From positions 80,390 to 144,389 of the forward strand of contig JABSPK010000008.1 in the NCBI GenBank assembly GCA_013214065.1: a stretch of 64,000 bases of DNA. The letters run 5' to 3'. Below are positions 55,157 through 63,372 of the stretch, in pieces. The notes under the pieces were generated by a model. It did not search any database. It saw only the letters and a list, made by a program, of their open reading frames with translations, and had not been told where the DNA came from. Every line of letters starts with the position of its first letter. The stretch's first letter is position 1. The stretch comes from Flavobacteriaceae bacterium (GTDB taxonomy: Bacteria; Bacteroidota; Bacteroidia; Flavobacteriales; Flavobacteriaceae). The position numbers and the translations under genes are program-made.

Positions 55157-56703
55157 CGTGAAAGTGATTTTAACTGGACAGGGAGTTTTCCGGGCGCAGC
55201 AACACCCCCTTCAAAATGGGTCGCTGCATTATCTTGGAATTCCGGAAAGTCTTGGAAGACCACGACCACAGCTTGGGCTTTGTTCCAAGGGATTTTATCC
55301 AACAAGAACGGATTTCCGAAAAGGTAGATGATGCTGTCACGGGTGTCCAACAGGTGTCGGATGCGCTCCAGCTCCGTCAGGCTGAGGCCGAAGTTTTGTT
55401 TGGGTTTGGCTTGTGGGGGGGTAATGACCAACAGGCTTCGCTTATCCGATTCCGATGGATGTAAGCGTGCCGTAAAGCGTGATACCGGTTTTCCGATTTC
55501 GACCAGACCATACCTTTGCTTTCGAAACACCGCGATTTCTTCGGAGTTGCCTTTGAGCTGGGTCAAACTGGCTTTGGCCAATTGTGCCATGAGGTCAGGA
55601 TAAGTCGACGTTGGAACTGGTTGACTTGTCAAAGGCGTCGTCAACGCTTTTTGTTTCAGTCGCCACACACGTTCGAAGCTACGTTCGATCTGTTTCGAAG
55701 TCCCGTGACTGTCGATCATGTCGATGCCTGCATTCACCGCATCGGCGAAACACAGCAGGTCGTTGCCGGCTTCAAAGGCGGTATATTCCAATTCACCCGG
55801 AATTTCGAATCGTTTCGAAATCGCATGCATGTTTAGTGCATCGGAAATGATGATCCCGTCCCAAGCCAGTTCCCCCCTGAGGAAATCGGTGAGTATTTTT
55901 TTGGATAGTGATGCAGGTTCCAGAGCGCCATCGGTCAAGGCTGGAACTGCGAGATGCCCGACCATGACCGCATCGATGCTATCGGTCTGCATCAGTTGTA
56001 CAAAGGGATGCAGTTCTTCCTCAAACAATGCCGCTTTGGTCTTATCAATAACCGGAAGCTCCAAATGGGAGTCCGTTGCCGTATCGCCATGCCCCGGAAA
56101 GTGTTTGATGGAGTTCAACACGCCTTGGGTGTTCGCCCCTTCGATATAGGCCTGGGCATAAGTGGTTACCTGCTCCTTGTCGAACCCGAACGAACGGTAC
56201 CCGATTACGGGGTTTTCAGGATCGGTATTGATATCGACTACCGGTGAAAGGTTCCAATGGATGCCGGCCGATTTACAGTCAAATGCGATTTGGGCGCCGA
56301 CCTGTCTGACCAGATCGGTTTGATTTTGCATGGCACCCAAGGTTATGGCATAGGGGTAGTGCCTTGTTTTTTCAACCCGCATGGCGAGGCCCCATTCGGC
56401 ATCAATGGCGATCAATAAGGGAATGGGTGCCGCTTTTTGATAACGGGCGATCAATTCGATCAGCCGTTGGTAGCTTTCAGCATTATGGACCACCTTTTTC
56501 TTGCCTTCGAAATTCGTGGCCGCACTCGCCCGACTGTGAAAAAAACAGAGACTACCTACGTAGCCCTCTGCGATGAGCCGTTCCATGTTCTTGATTTCAG
56601 CTTCCGTATCGTTGATGAAAACGGCGGGCATGAACAGCTGTCCGATCTTTTGACGTTTCGAAAGCCGGTCCTTTATTTCGTCATAAGTGGGTACGTTACC
56701 CAT
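55153..56703 (-). CDS. nagZ: Glycoside hydrolase family 3, NagZ-type N-acetylglucosaminidase
   Basis: A 516-residue GH3 enzyme. KHFPGHGDT at 200-208 followed by ATDSH with D211 and H213 is the NagZ catalytic Asp-His dyad, and D288 in IIISDALNMHAI is the nucleophile. The C-terminal ~180 residues are a second GH3-type domain. There is no signal peptide, so it acts in the cytoplasm on imported GlcNAc-anhydroMurNAc muropeptides. I choose the ATG at 56703 (MGNVPTYDE); an ATG at 56724 would add 7 residues. It overlaps the importer gene by 8 bp and the methyltransferase by 4 bp. Confidence 0.88.
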   Translation of the reverse strand: MGNVPTYDEIKDRLSKRQKIGQLFMPAVFINDTEAEIKNMERLIAEGYVGSLCFFHSRASAATNFEGKKKVVHNAESYQRLIELIARYQKAAPIPLLIAIDAEWGLAMRVEKTRHYPYAITLGAMQNQTDLVRQVGAQIAFDCKSAGIHWNLSPVVDINTDPENPVIGYRSFGFDKEQVTTYAQAYIEGANTQGVLNSIKHFPGHGDTATDSHLELPVIDKTKAALFEEELHPFVQLMQTDSIDAVMVGHLAVPALTDGALEPASLSKKILTDFLRGELAWDGIIISDALNMHAISKRFEIPGELEYTAFEAGNDLLCFADAVNAGIDMIDSHGTSKQIERSFERVWRLKQKALTTPLTSQPVPTSTYPDLMAQLAKASLTQLKGNSEEIAVFRKQRYGLVEIGKPVSRFTARLHPSESDKRSLLVITPPQAKPKQNFGLSLTELERIRHLLDTRDSIIYLFGNPFLLDKIPWNKAQAVVVVFQDFPEFQDNAATHFEGGVAAPGKLPVQLKSLSR

Positions 56704-57967
56704 CGGCACTCCCTTTTTTTCCATAATCGGGCGGATATTTCAAAAACGGTAAAAGAAAAAGGGCCGGTAAGGCCGCGATGACCACCCAAATGAAAAATCC
56801 GCGATAACCCAACCATTCTTGCATGAACCCACTGATCATACCGGGTAACATCATGCCCAAGGCCATAAAGCCGGTCGCAATGGCATAGTGCGAGGTTTTT
56901 GACCTGCCTTCCGCGAGGTAGATCAGGTACATCAAGAAAGCGGCGAATCCGAAGCCATATCCGAATTTTTCGAAAACCACGGTTGTAGTCACGGCGATGA
57001 TATCGGTGGTTTGGGTATAGGCTAAAACCGCGTACAGCAGGTTTGGAATGTTCAGGGATAAGATCATCGGCAGCATCCATTTTTTCAGCCCATCGCGAGA
57101 AATCAAAATCCCACCCAAAATCCCTCCGAGAGAAAGCATGATGACCCCCACGGTGCCGAAAATGGTCCCCAATTGCTCGGTAGAGTAGGCCAACCCCCCT
57201 TGTTCCAAGGGGTCGAGCAAAAATGGCGCGGCCATTTTGACCAGTTGGGATTCCCCTAGCCGATAGGTCAGTACAAAAGCCAGGGCGATACTGATGTTTT
57301 TCTTTTTGAAGAAGGTGGCGAATACCTGCAAAAAACTTCCGGGTCGTTCGGCCACAAAGTCACTTTCCGATTCGTATTTCGGGGTGGTGAAAAAGTTCGC
57401 GACGGTCAAGGCCAACATCAGAAACGCGGTAGCCGTCATGGTCAAGCTCCAGGCTTTGGTGTTGTCTCCATACCGGTTTTCGAGAAAACCTGCGGCAACC
57501 ACGATCAGTCCTTCCCCAGTAACCATGGCCAACCGATAGAACGTACTTCGGATTCCGACGAAAAACGATTGCTTTTTTTCCGACAGGCCGATCATATAAT
57601 AGCCGTCCGAAGCGATGTCATTGGTCGCCGAAGCAAATGCCGCCATCCAAAAACAGGCTAGGGTGGTGGTAAAGAACATGGAGGTCGGTAGTGATAAGCC
57701 CACACCGAAAAGGGCAATGGCAATGACCAACTGCATCCAAAGGAACCATTTGCGTTTGGTGCCTTTCAGGTCGACAAACGGACTCCACAAGGGCTTGAGT
57801 ACCCAGGGCAGGTAGAGCCAGCTGGTGTACAAGCCGATCTCTGCATTTCCGATACCCAGTTTTTTGTACATGATCACCGAAACGGTGACCACGATCACAT
57901 AAGGGATTCCTTGGGTGAAGTAGAGCACGGGCACCCAGGCCCATGCCCGTTTGTCTTTTTGGATCAT
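56696..57967 (-). CDS. AmpG-like MFS muropeptide permease
   Basis: A 423-residue 12-helix transporter. The N-terminus WVPVLYFTQGIPYVIVVTVSVIMYKK and TSWLYLPWVLKPLWSPFVDLKGTKRKWFLWMQ resemble AmpG/SLC33-type members, which import GlcNAc-anhydroMurNAc peptides into the cytoplasm. Placement directly between the NagB/PIG-L gene and nagZ supports a muropeptide importer. I cannot distinguish it by sequence from related acetyl-CoA transporters. 24 bp separate it from the upstream gene; it overlaps nagZ by 8 bp. Confidence 0.82.
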   Translation of the reverse strand: MIQKDKRAWAWVPVLYFTQGIPYVIVVTVSVIMYKKLGIGNAEIGLYTSWLYLPWVLKPLWSPFVDLKGTKRKWFLWMQLVIAIALFGVGLSLPTSMFFTTTLACFWMAAFASATNDIASDGYYMIGLSEKKQSFFVGIRSTFYRLAMVTGEGLIVVAAGFLENRYGDNTKAWSLTMTATAFLMLALTVANFFTTPKYESESDFVAERPGSFLQVFATFFKKKNISIALAFVLTYRLGESQLVKMAAPFLLDPLEQGGLAYSTEQLGTIFGTVGVIMLSLGGILGGILISRDGLKKWMLPMILSLNIPNLLYAVLAYTQTTDIIAVTTTVVFEKFGYGFGFAAFLMYLIYLAEGRSKTSHYAIATGFMALGMMLPGMISGFMQEWLGYRGFFIWVVIAALPALFLLPFLKYPPDYGKKGSADG

Positions 57968-57991
57968 ACGCTAAAAATACTCCTTTTAGCC

Positions 57992-59935
57992 TTAGCTGAA
58001 GTGATAGCGCACAAAGCCTTCCATGGCTTCGTATTCGGCCATGCCCAGGGCATTGTATTTGTTGGCGGTTTCCGAATTGCGTTGCTCGGCCCGTTGCCAG
58101 AACTCCCGTTCATCGTTCCCGGGGAACATCGCGGCATCTTTTTGCGACTGGTGCTTGAAAATCGCATTTCGCTTTCGGGTCATATCCTTTGGACCGATCG
58201 GTACGGCCATCTCCATGTCGGCGATGTCCCATTCTTGCCAGGCCCCTCGGTACAACCAAACATAACAGTCGTCGAGCCAGGTTTCGCCTTCTTCCAACAA
58301 GCGTTCCAAGGCGATGAAAATGATTTGCAGGCACACCCTATGGGTGCCATGGGGATCGGAAAGGTCACCGGCGGCGAAAATCTGATGGGGCCGCACTTTT
58401 TTGAGCAACTCCATTGTAATTTCGATATCCGCTTCGGAATGTGGTTTCTTTTTGACCGCACCGGTTTCATAAAAAGGCAGGTTCAAAAAGTGGGCGTTTT
58501 CTTCTTTGACCCCGCAGTAACGACATGCGGCCAAAGCCTCTCCTTTTCGAATCAATCCTTTGTATTCTTGGATTTCAGGGCTATCGATTTGACCGGGTTG
58601 TTTGTTGTTCAAGAAAGAACGGACATCGGCCAGCTGTTGTTGCAATTGGGTGTTATCGCGTTGAACGTCGGTCGCGAAGTCCAAAAACCGAATGACTTCG
58701 TCATCGAAGACCGCGATATTCCCTGAGGTCTGATAAGCTACATGGACCTGGTGTCCTTGATCCACCAGCCGGAGCAGGGTGCCGCCCATGGAGATGACGT
58801 CGTCATCAGGGTGGGGACTGAAAATCAGCGAGGTTTTGGGGTAGGGGAATGCCCGTTCGGGCCTTCTGCTATCGTCGGCATGGGGTTTCCCTCCAGGCCA
58901 TCCGGTAATCGTTGCCTGTAATTGGTTGAAGACCTTGAGGTTGATCTGCTCGGCCGAACCGATTTCGGCAATCAGGTTGCCCATTCCGAATTCGTTGTAG
59001 TCTTCATTGGTCAGTTTGAGGATCGCTTTACCAAGGCGTTCCGACAACCAAATCACCGCCTTTTTGATGAGTTTATCGTTCCAGTCGCATTCTCCGACCA
59101 ACCAAGGGGTCTGCACCCGGGTCAGCATAGAGGCCGCTGCCGTATCCAAAATGAAATCACAGTTATTGTGGTGCTGCAAAAAGGTGGCCGGTACGGTTTC
59201 CTTGATGACACCTTCCACCGATTGTTTGATGATATCCGATTTCCCTTCGCCCCATGCCATCAAAATGATGCGTTTGGCGGCCATGATGGTACCGACCCCC
59301 ATGGTGATCGCCTTGTTCGGAACGTTCTCGTACCCGAAGAAATCACTGGCAGCATCGAGTTTGGTCACCCGATCCAAGCGTACCAAGCGTGTCTTGCTCT
59401 TCAGGGAAGAGCCCGGTTCGTTGAACCCGATATGTCCTGTTCGCCCGATTCCCAAAACTTGGATATCGATGCCCCCGAATTCCAGGATCTTCCGTTCGTA
59501 ATCGTCACAGAATTGTCGAATGCCGTTTTTTTCGACCGTACCATCAGGAATGTGTACGTGTTCTTTTTTGATGTCGATATGATCGAAAAGGTGTTCGTTC
59601 ATAAAACGGACATAGCTGTGGATGGAATCCGGTTGCATCGGATAATACTCATCCAAGTTGAAGGTGACCACGTTTTTAAAACTCAGGCCTTCTTCTTTAT
59701 GGAACTTTACCAAGAAGTCGTATACCTTGGTCGGGGTCGAACCGGTAGCCAGGCCTAGGACTGCCATTTTACCTTGTCCTTGACGTTGACGGATGAGGTT
59801 GGCGATCTCATTGGCCACATAGAAGGAGGCGCTTTCCGAATCGGCGTGTACCATCGAGCGTACCTTTTCGAATTTTTTCACCTCTTCGTTCTGAGGGTCT
59901 AACAGGGGTTGGGTTTCAGCAAAACTTTGTGTCAT
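57992..59935 (-). CDS. nagB: NagB-like (glucosamine-6-phosphate deaminase) domain fused to PIG-L deacetylase domain
   Basis: A 647-residue fusion. Residues ~25-320 match NagB: LATGSTPTK, FNLDEYYP with D95, HIGFNEPGSS with H168 and E173. However the family's third catalytic residue, the Asp two before the His (D141 of E. coli), is Thr166 (GIGRTGH). Residues ~365-600 are a PIG-L/LmbE-type zinc amidohydrolase: SPHPDDDV at 373-380 (H375, D377, D378) and DPHGTH at 527-532. PIG-L enzymes deacetylate GlcNAc derivatives. This long fusion is a known Bacteroidota family (PRK02122-like). First gene of the leftward recycling operon; a putative operator lies upstream. Confidence 0.88.
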   Translation of the reverse strand: MTQSFAETQPLLDPQNEEVKKFEKVRSMVHADSESASFYVANEIANLIRQRQGQGKMAVLGLATGSTPTKVYDFLVKFHKEEGLSFKNVVTFNLDEYYPMQPDSIHSYVRFMNEHLFDHIDIKKEHVHIPDGTVEKNGIRQFCDDYERKILEFGGIDIQVLGIGRTGHIGFNEPGSSLKSKTRLVRLDRVTKLDAASDFFGYENVPNKAITMGVGTIMAAKRIILMAWGEGKSDIIKQSVEGVIKETVPATFLQHHNNCDFILDTAAASMLTRVQTPWLVGECDWNDKLIKKAVIWLSERLGKAILKLTNEDYNEFGMGNLIAEIGSAEQINLKVFNQLQATITGWPGGKPHADDSRRPERAFPYPKTSLIFSPHPDDDVISMGGTLLRLVDQGHQVHVAYQTSGNIAVFDDEVIRFLDFATDVQRDNTQLQQQLADVRSFLNNKQPGQIDSPEIQEYKGLIRKGEALAACRYCGVKEENAHFLNLPFYETGAVKKKPHSEADIEITMELLKKVRPHQIFAAGDLSDPHGTHRVCLQIIFIALERLLEEGETWLDDCYVWLYRGAWQEWDIADMEMAVPIGPKDMTRKRNAIFKHQSQKDAAMFPGNDEREFWQRAEQRNSETANKYNALGMAEYEAMEGFVRYHFS

Positions 59936-59964
59936 TTTTGGATAGATTGCAAATTATTACGGAG

Positions 59965-59972
59965 CAAATATA
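59965..59972 (-). promoter_or_regulatory. -7 box for the recycling operon
   Basis: Minus-strand TATATTTG matches TANNTTTG and is 29 nt before the nagB-like ATG. The -33 zone would fall inside the 59974-60004 palindrome, so a bound regulator would block polymerase. Confidence 0.5.
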
Positions 59973-59973
59973 G

Positions 59974-60026
59974 GCATAAAACTGCAAAATTTGCTGTTTT
60001 ATGCTTTTATTAATGCAGTTTTTTGC
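59974..60026. promoter_or_regulatory. Candidate operator: near-perfect palindrome plus third half-site
   Basis: A 31-bp palindrome occupies 59974-60004, centred on 59989; 14 of its 15 base pairs match. Each arm carries GCATAAAACTGCA or its close relative with AGCA. A third copy, on the minus strand at 60014-60026, reads GCAAAAAACTGCA. The site lies in the 175-bp divergent gap between the nagB-like gene and the DeoR-type regulator gene, 7 bp or so upstream of the leftward -7 box. Its position and symmetry suit autoregulation by the DeoR product. No protein binding is shown. Confidence 0.6.
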
Positions 60027-60083
60027 TTTTAATAACAATTATTTAAACTAAAAACGTATAAAACGGCATTTAGAGGATTTGCC

Positions 60084-60091
60084 TATCTTTG
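60084..60091 (+). promoter_or_regulatory. -7 box for deoR-murQ
   Basis: TATCTTTG matches TANNTTTG, 19 nt before the ATG at 60111. I see no good -33 TTTG. It lies downstream of the palindromic operator, which would leave the plus promoter about 60 bp away from the palindrome centre. Confidence 0.45.
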
Positions 60092-60110
60092 CGATCGAAT
60101 CACTGTGCCC

Positions 60111-60860
60111 ATGCTTAAAGAAGAACGCCAACGCATCATTTTGAATGAGGTCGAATTACACAACCGGGTGTTGTTGACCGACATTGCCGAGAAGCTGGAT
60201 GTGTCGATCGATACGGCAAGAAGGGATGTCAAGGAACTCGATGCCGACAAACGCCTGCGCAAAGTACATGGTGGAGCGGTCTCTCTCGGTTTTGCCAATT
60301 TGAGTCCCGTCCGCAATAACGTCTATGCCCTTGATGAGAAGACGACCATAGCTGAAAAAGCGGTCGCCATGATCAACGACAACAGCGTTATTTTGATCGA
60401 TGGGGGTACCACTTGCCTGGAATTGGCCCGGGCACTTCCGATCCATTTATCCTTGACCTGTTTTACCCTTAGTCTGCCCGTGGCCATGGAATTATTGAAC
60501 AAGCCCAATGTGGAAACCATTTTCATCGGCGGGGTCCTTTCCAAGGATTCCCAGATTACCATTGGGGCCAATACCATACACAACCTATCGCAGATCAAGG
60601 TCGACTATGGCTTTATCGGAACCGGTTATGTCGATGCCAATTTTGGTTTGACCGAATTCGATTGGGACATTGTCCAGACCAAAAAGGCCGTGATCAAGGC
60701 CTCCAAGAAATCGGTCTTACTCAGTATTTCGGAAAAGTTGAATTCTCAACACCGCTATAAAACCTGTGATATCACCGAAATCGATACGCTTGTGACCGAA
60801 TTGGAGCCCGAACACCCCTTGTTGGGTGCATTTAAGAACCAAGAAATTACCTTATTATAA
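60111..60860 (+). CDS. DeoR/GlpR-family transcriptional regulator
   Basis: A 249-residue regulator. The N-terminal DeoR helix-turn-helix (EERQRIILNEVELHNRVLLTDIAEKLDVSIDTARRDVKEL) binds DNA, and the C-terminal NagB/RpiA-like sugar-phosphate domain has ILIDGGTTCLELARAL and FIGGVLSKDSQITIGA. Members respond to phosphorylated sugars. The start is the ATG at 60111; an in-frame GTG at 60105 adds only two residues. It directly precedes murQ (abutting), and the divergent operon holds the rest of amino-sugar recycling, so MurNAc-6P or GlcNAc-6P are reasonable effectors. Confidence 0.9.
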   Translation: MLKEERQRIILNEVELHNRVLLTDIAEKLDVSIDTARRDVKELDADKRLRKVHGGAVSLGFANLSPVRNNVYALDEKTTIAEKAVAMINDNSVILIDGGTTCLELARALPIHLSLTCFTLSLPVAMELLNKPNVETIFIGGVLSKDSQITIGANTIHNLSQIKVDYGFIGTGYVDANFGLTEFDWDIVQTKKAVIKASKKSVLLSISEKLNSQHRYKTCDITEIDTLVTELEPEHPLLGAFKNQEITLL

Positions 60861-61685
60861 ATGAGTGCCTTTACGAAAATTACCGAGCAAGCCTCCAATC
60901 ATGACGACCTGGAATTGGCCTCTACCGCCCAGTTGTTGACCCAGATGAACCAAGAAGATCAGCAAGTGGCCCTAGCGGTAAAAAAAGTGATTCCACAAAT
61001 CGAGCGACTTGTTGAAGAACTCGTACCTCGTTTCGAGCGTGGTGGTCGCCTTTTCTACATCGGAGCGGGTACCAGTGGCCGGTTGGGCATCTTGGATGCC
61101 TCCGAGATTCCCCCGACCTTCGGTATGCCCCATGATCGGGTCATCGGTTTGATCGCAGGAGGGGATGGTGCTATTCGAAAGGCCGTTGAATTCGCCGAAG
61201 ACAATACGCTGCAAGCTTGGAAAGACCTATCGGTTTATCACATGACCGAAAATGACGTGGTCGTCGGCATTGCGGCGTCCGGAACCACCCCCTATGTGCT
61301 CGGTGGGGTCAAGGATGCCCAAGAGCATGGACTGTTGACGGCGTGTATCACGAACAATCCCGGTTCTCCTTTAGCCGAAGCCGTCACCATTCCGATCGCC
61401 GTCGATGTAGGCCCTGAATTCGTCACCGGAAGCACCCGGATGAAGAGTGGAACCAGTCAGAAATTGGTCTTGAACATGATTTCAACCGCTTTGATGATCC
61501 GAATCGGCCGGGTCAAAGGGAACAAGATGGTCGACATGCAACTGAGCAATAACAAATTGGTCGATCGGGGTACACGCTATTTGGTCGAGGCCCTGGGCAT
61601 TCCCTATGACGAAGCAAAAAAAGCCTTGCAGGATCACGGGTCGGTACGCGCTGCCATTGCCAATCATAAAGCCTTGGATTCCTGA
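60861..61685 (+). CDS. murQ: N-acetylmuramic acid 6-phosphate etherase
   Basis: A 274-residue SIS-domain enzyme that removes lactate from MurNAc-6-phosphate to give GlcNAc-6-phosphate. GAGTSGRLGILDASEIPPTFG at 68-88 includes the catalytic Glu82; AASGTTPYVLGG, NNPGSPLAEA and GSTRMKSGTSQKLVLNM are intact. Its length is standard (about 270-300). It begins where the regulator ends, and its stop overlaps the next gene by 1 bp. Confidence 0.96.
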   Translation: MSAFTKITEQASNHDDLELASTAQLLTQMNQEDQQVALAVKKVIPQIERLVEELVPRFERGGRLFYIGAGTSGRLGILDASEIPPTFGMPHDRVIGLIAGGDGAIRKAVEFAEDNTLQAWKDLSVYHMTENDVVVGIAASGTTPYVLGGVKDAQEHGLLTACITNNPGSPLAEAVTIPIAVDVGPEFVTGSTRMKSGTSQKLVLNMISTALMIRIGRVKGNKMVDMQLSNNKLVDRGTRYLVEALGIPYDEAKKALQDHGSVRAAIANHKALDS

Positions 61686-62203
61686 TGTCCGGTTTCGAGC
61701 TACAGCTGAGCGGGGGACATCCGAATTCCTTGGGCAATACCGTTGCCGTGGTCGAGGCCGTACTTGAAGATCCTACCCGCTTCGAGGAACTATTCAACTG
61801 TTATTTTTCTGAAGATGAAGTCGTGCGCCTTCGTGTTTCCAACGCCATGAAGCGTTTAGGAAAGGCCGACAAAACCTTTCTAGTACCTTTTGTCAATCGT
61901 TTTTTGGACGAAATTTCAAAGATCGACCAGGCATCGACACAATGGACCCTTTCGCAACTCTTCCTACTCCTTGAAAAGGAGTTGAATGCTGGGCAACGGG
62001 AGAAAGCCCAAGAGATCATGAAAAACAATTTGGCCGGGCATACCGACTGGATCGTGCTCTGTCAGACCATGGAGACCCTAAGCCGATGGGCGAAGAAAGA
62101 CCAAGATCTCGCCATTTGGCTGGTGCCCCATTTAGATCGCTTGGAAAAAGACCCCCGGAATTCGGTTTCGAAGAAAGCGAAAAAGGTCAAGGTCCGCCTT
62201 TGA
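61685..62203 (+). CDS. HEAT-repeat-like cytoplasmic protein coupled to murQ
   Basis: A 172-residue, all-helical protein without signal or membrane helix. It has repeated helix-turn-helix pairs of about 35-40 residues (EDEVVRLRVSNAMKRLGKADKTFLVPFVNRFLDEI, DWIVLCQTMETLSRWAKKD, WLVPHLDRLEKDPRNSVSKKAKKV), which look like HEAT or Armadillo-type repeats. Its start shares one base with the murQ stop, so coupling with MurQ synthesis is likely. I do not recognise a named family. A helper or scaffold role is a guess. Confidence 0.7.
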   Translation: MSGFELQLSGGHPNSLGNTVAVVEAVLEDPTRFEELFNCYFSEDEVVRLRVSNAMKRLGKADKTFLVPFVNRFLDEISKIDQASTQWTLSQLFLLLEKELNAGQREKAQEIMKNNLAGHTDWIVLCQTMETLSRWAKKDQDLAIWLVPHLDRLEKDPRNSVSKKAKKVKVRL

Positions 62204-62231
62204 ACCCAACCATCGATTATGGTTATATTTG
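62199..62231 (+). promoter_or_regulatory. Promoter overlapping a stop codon; likely leaderless transcript
   Basis: TTTG at 62199-62202 overlaps the previous gene's TGA, and TATATTTG at 62224-62231 is the -7 box; the spacing is 21 bp. The box ends 7 bp before the ATG at 62239, so the transcript would begin at or just before the start codon. Confidence 0.55.
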
Positions 62232-62238
62232 GGTAGCC

Positions 62239-63357
62239 ATGCCCACTGTGACCCTGACCCAAATACCACTCTTGTACACCACCTCTGAAACCGTCTTGTT
62301 TTATGGCTGGTGGCAATTCGGCACCTGCCTGTTCGCTTTTATCGCTTTGGTATCGATATGGTGGCATATCGGCAAACGCCAAAACGATTTAGGGCAAGTG
62401 TGGTTGGCGCTCTCAATCCTTTGCTGGAGCATTTCAGGCTTGGCCGAGGTGGTGTTCGTTTCCAAGGGTGCGACCGGTAGTGCTTTGGCCAACGGTTCGC
62501 GTAGCATCCTTTCGTTGTTCAACAGCCTTTTTATCTTGTTGGCCCTGCCGTGGTTTCGGTATTTGCCCAAACTATTGTCACCGATCATCCAGTCGAAATA
62601 TTGGCTGTTGATCGTCGGCTTGCCTTTTTTGTTTTCCTTGCTGCCAACCTTAAGGAGCATGGTCATGGGTAGCGACCTGTCGAACGCGGAACTGGATGTG
62701 TACTATGCGGTATTGACCTTGGTGTTTTTGGGAGCCGTACTCTGGCAGTCTTTTTCGCGCCGCCGTTTGACCGCTTTGGCCTATTTATCGTTGGTCTGTA
62801 TCGCCATCACCTTGTTGGCCCAGTTTTACAAATTGACCGGTTCGGTCATCAACTTGACCTTGTTTTCGGCCATATTCAAGACCTGCTTGATCATGATCTT
62901 CTTTGCCCTTGCCTTGAGTTGGGTGAAAGAGTTGTCCGAAAACACCATTCCGGTTTTTGATCGCATCTCCTTGGCCTTACAACGCAAACGGGAACACGAT
63001 AAAGTTGCGCATAAGGTGGCCATAGGTGGGTTTTCGGGCGCTTCGCTGCGTATGGTGAAATTGACGGCTACACAATATGGCTTGTTGTCGCAGTTCGCTA
63101 AGAACCGAAAGGAGGATTCAGGCTCCTGGTTGGAAATCCGTCCAAAGAACAATCCCGTCCCTGACAAAACCTATGATATTGCCGATTACAATGAAATCCG
63201 GCGCTTACTTTTAGCCCTGCTCGATGGCATCTTCGGCAAGGGGAATTGGACCAATGAACAACATTTGGAGCCGTTTAAGGAGGCGATGTTCGAGTTGTCT
63301 AAAAAACGCGAACGAAAAATCCGATTGCGTGTTTTGCCCGAAAACATCCATTTTTAG
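62239..63357 (+). CDS. Multi-pass membrane protein with soluble C-terminal domain, unknown
   Basis: A 372-residue protein. Residues ~20-235 hold about six hydrophobic helices (e.g. LFAFIALVSIWWHIGK, LALSILCWSISGLAEVVF, IVGLPFLFSLLPTL, YYAVLTLVFLGAVLWQ, ALAYLSLVCIAITLLA, IFKTCLIMIFFALALSWV). A soluble ~120-residue tail follows (GASLRMVKLTATQYGLLSQFA, DIADYNEIRRLLLALLDGIF), suggesting a cytoplasmic sensory or regulatory tail. The longer frame from 62086 starts inside the previous gene and is rejected. I do not recognise a family. Confidence 0.72.
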   Translation: MPTVTLTQIPLLYTTSETVLFYGWWQFGTCLFAFIALVSIWWHIGKRQNDLGQVWLALSILCWSISGLAEVVFVSKGATGSALANGSRSILSLFNSLFILLALPWFRYLPKLLSPIIQSKYWLLIVGLPFLFSLLPTLRSMVMGSDLSNAELDVYYAVLTLVFLGAVLWQSFSRRRLTALAYLSLVCIAITLLAQFYKLTGSVINLTLFSAIFKTCLIMIFFALALSWVKELSENTIPVFDRISLALQRKREHDKVAHKVAIGGFSGASLRMVKLTATQYGLLSQFAKNRKEDSGSWLEIRPKNNPVPDKTYDIADYNEIRRLLLALLDGIFGKGNWTNEQHLEPFKEAMFELSKKRERKIRLRVLPENIHF

Positions 63358-63372
63358 GGGCTTTACCGTGAA

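Noticed and set aside
57911..59758. 271- and 278-codon plus-strand frames
   Set aside because: Both are antisense to the NagB/PIG-L gene, whose motifs are intact.
62086..62238. Longer start for the membrane protein at 62239
   Set aside because: The added 51 residues read through the previous gene in another frame; a promoter box sits between.
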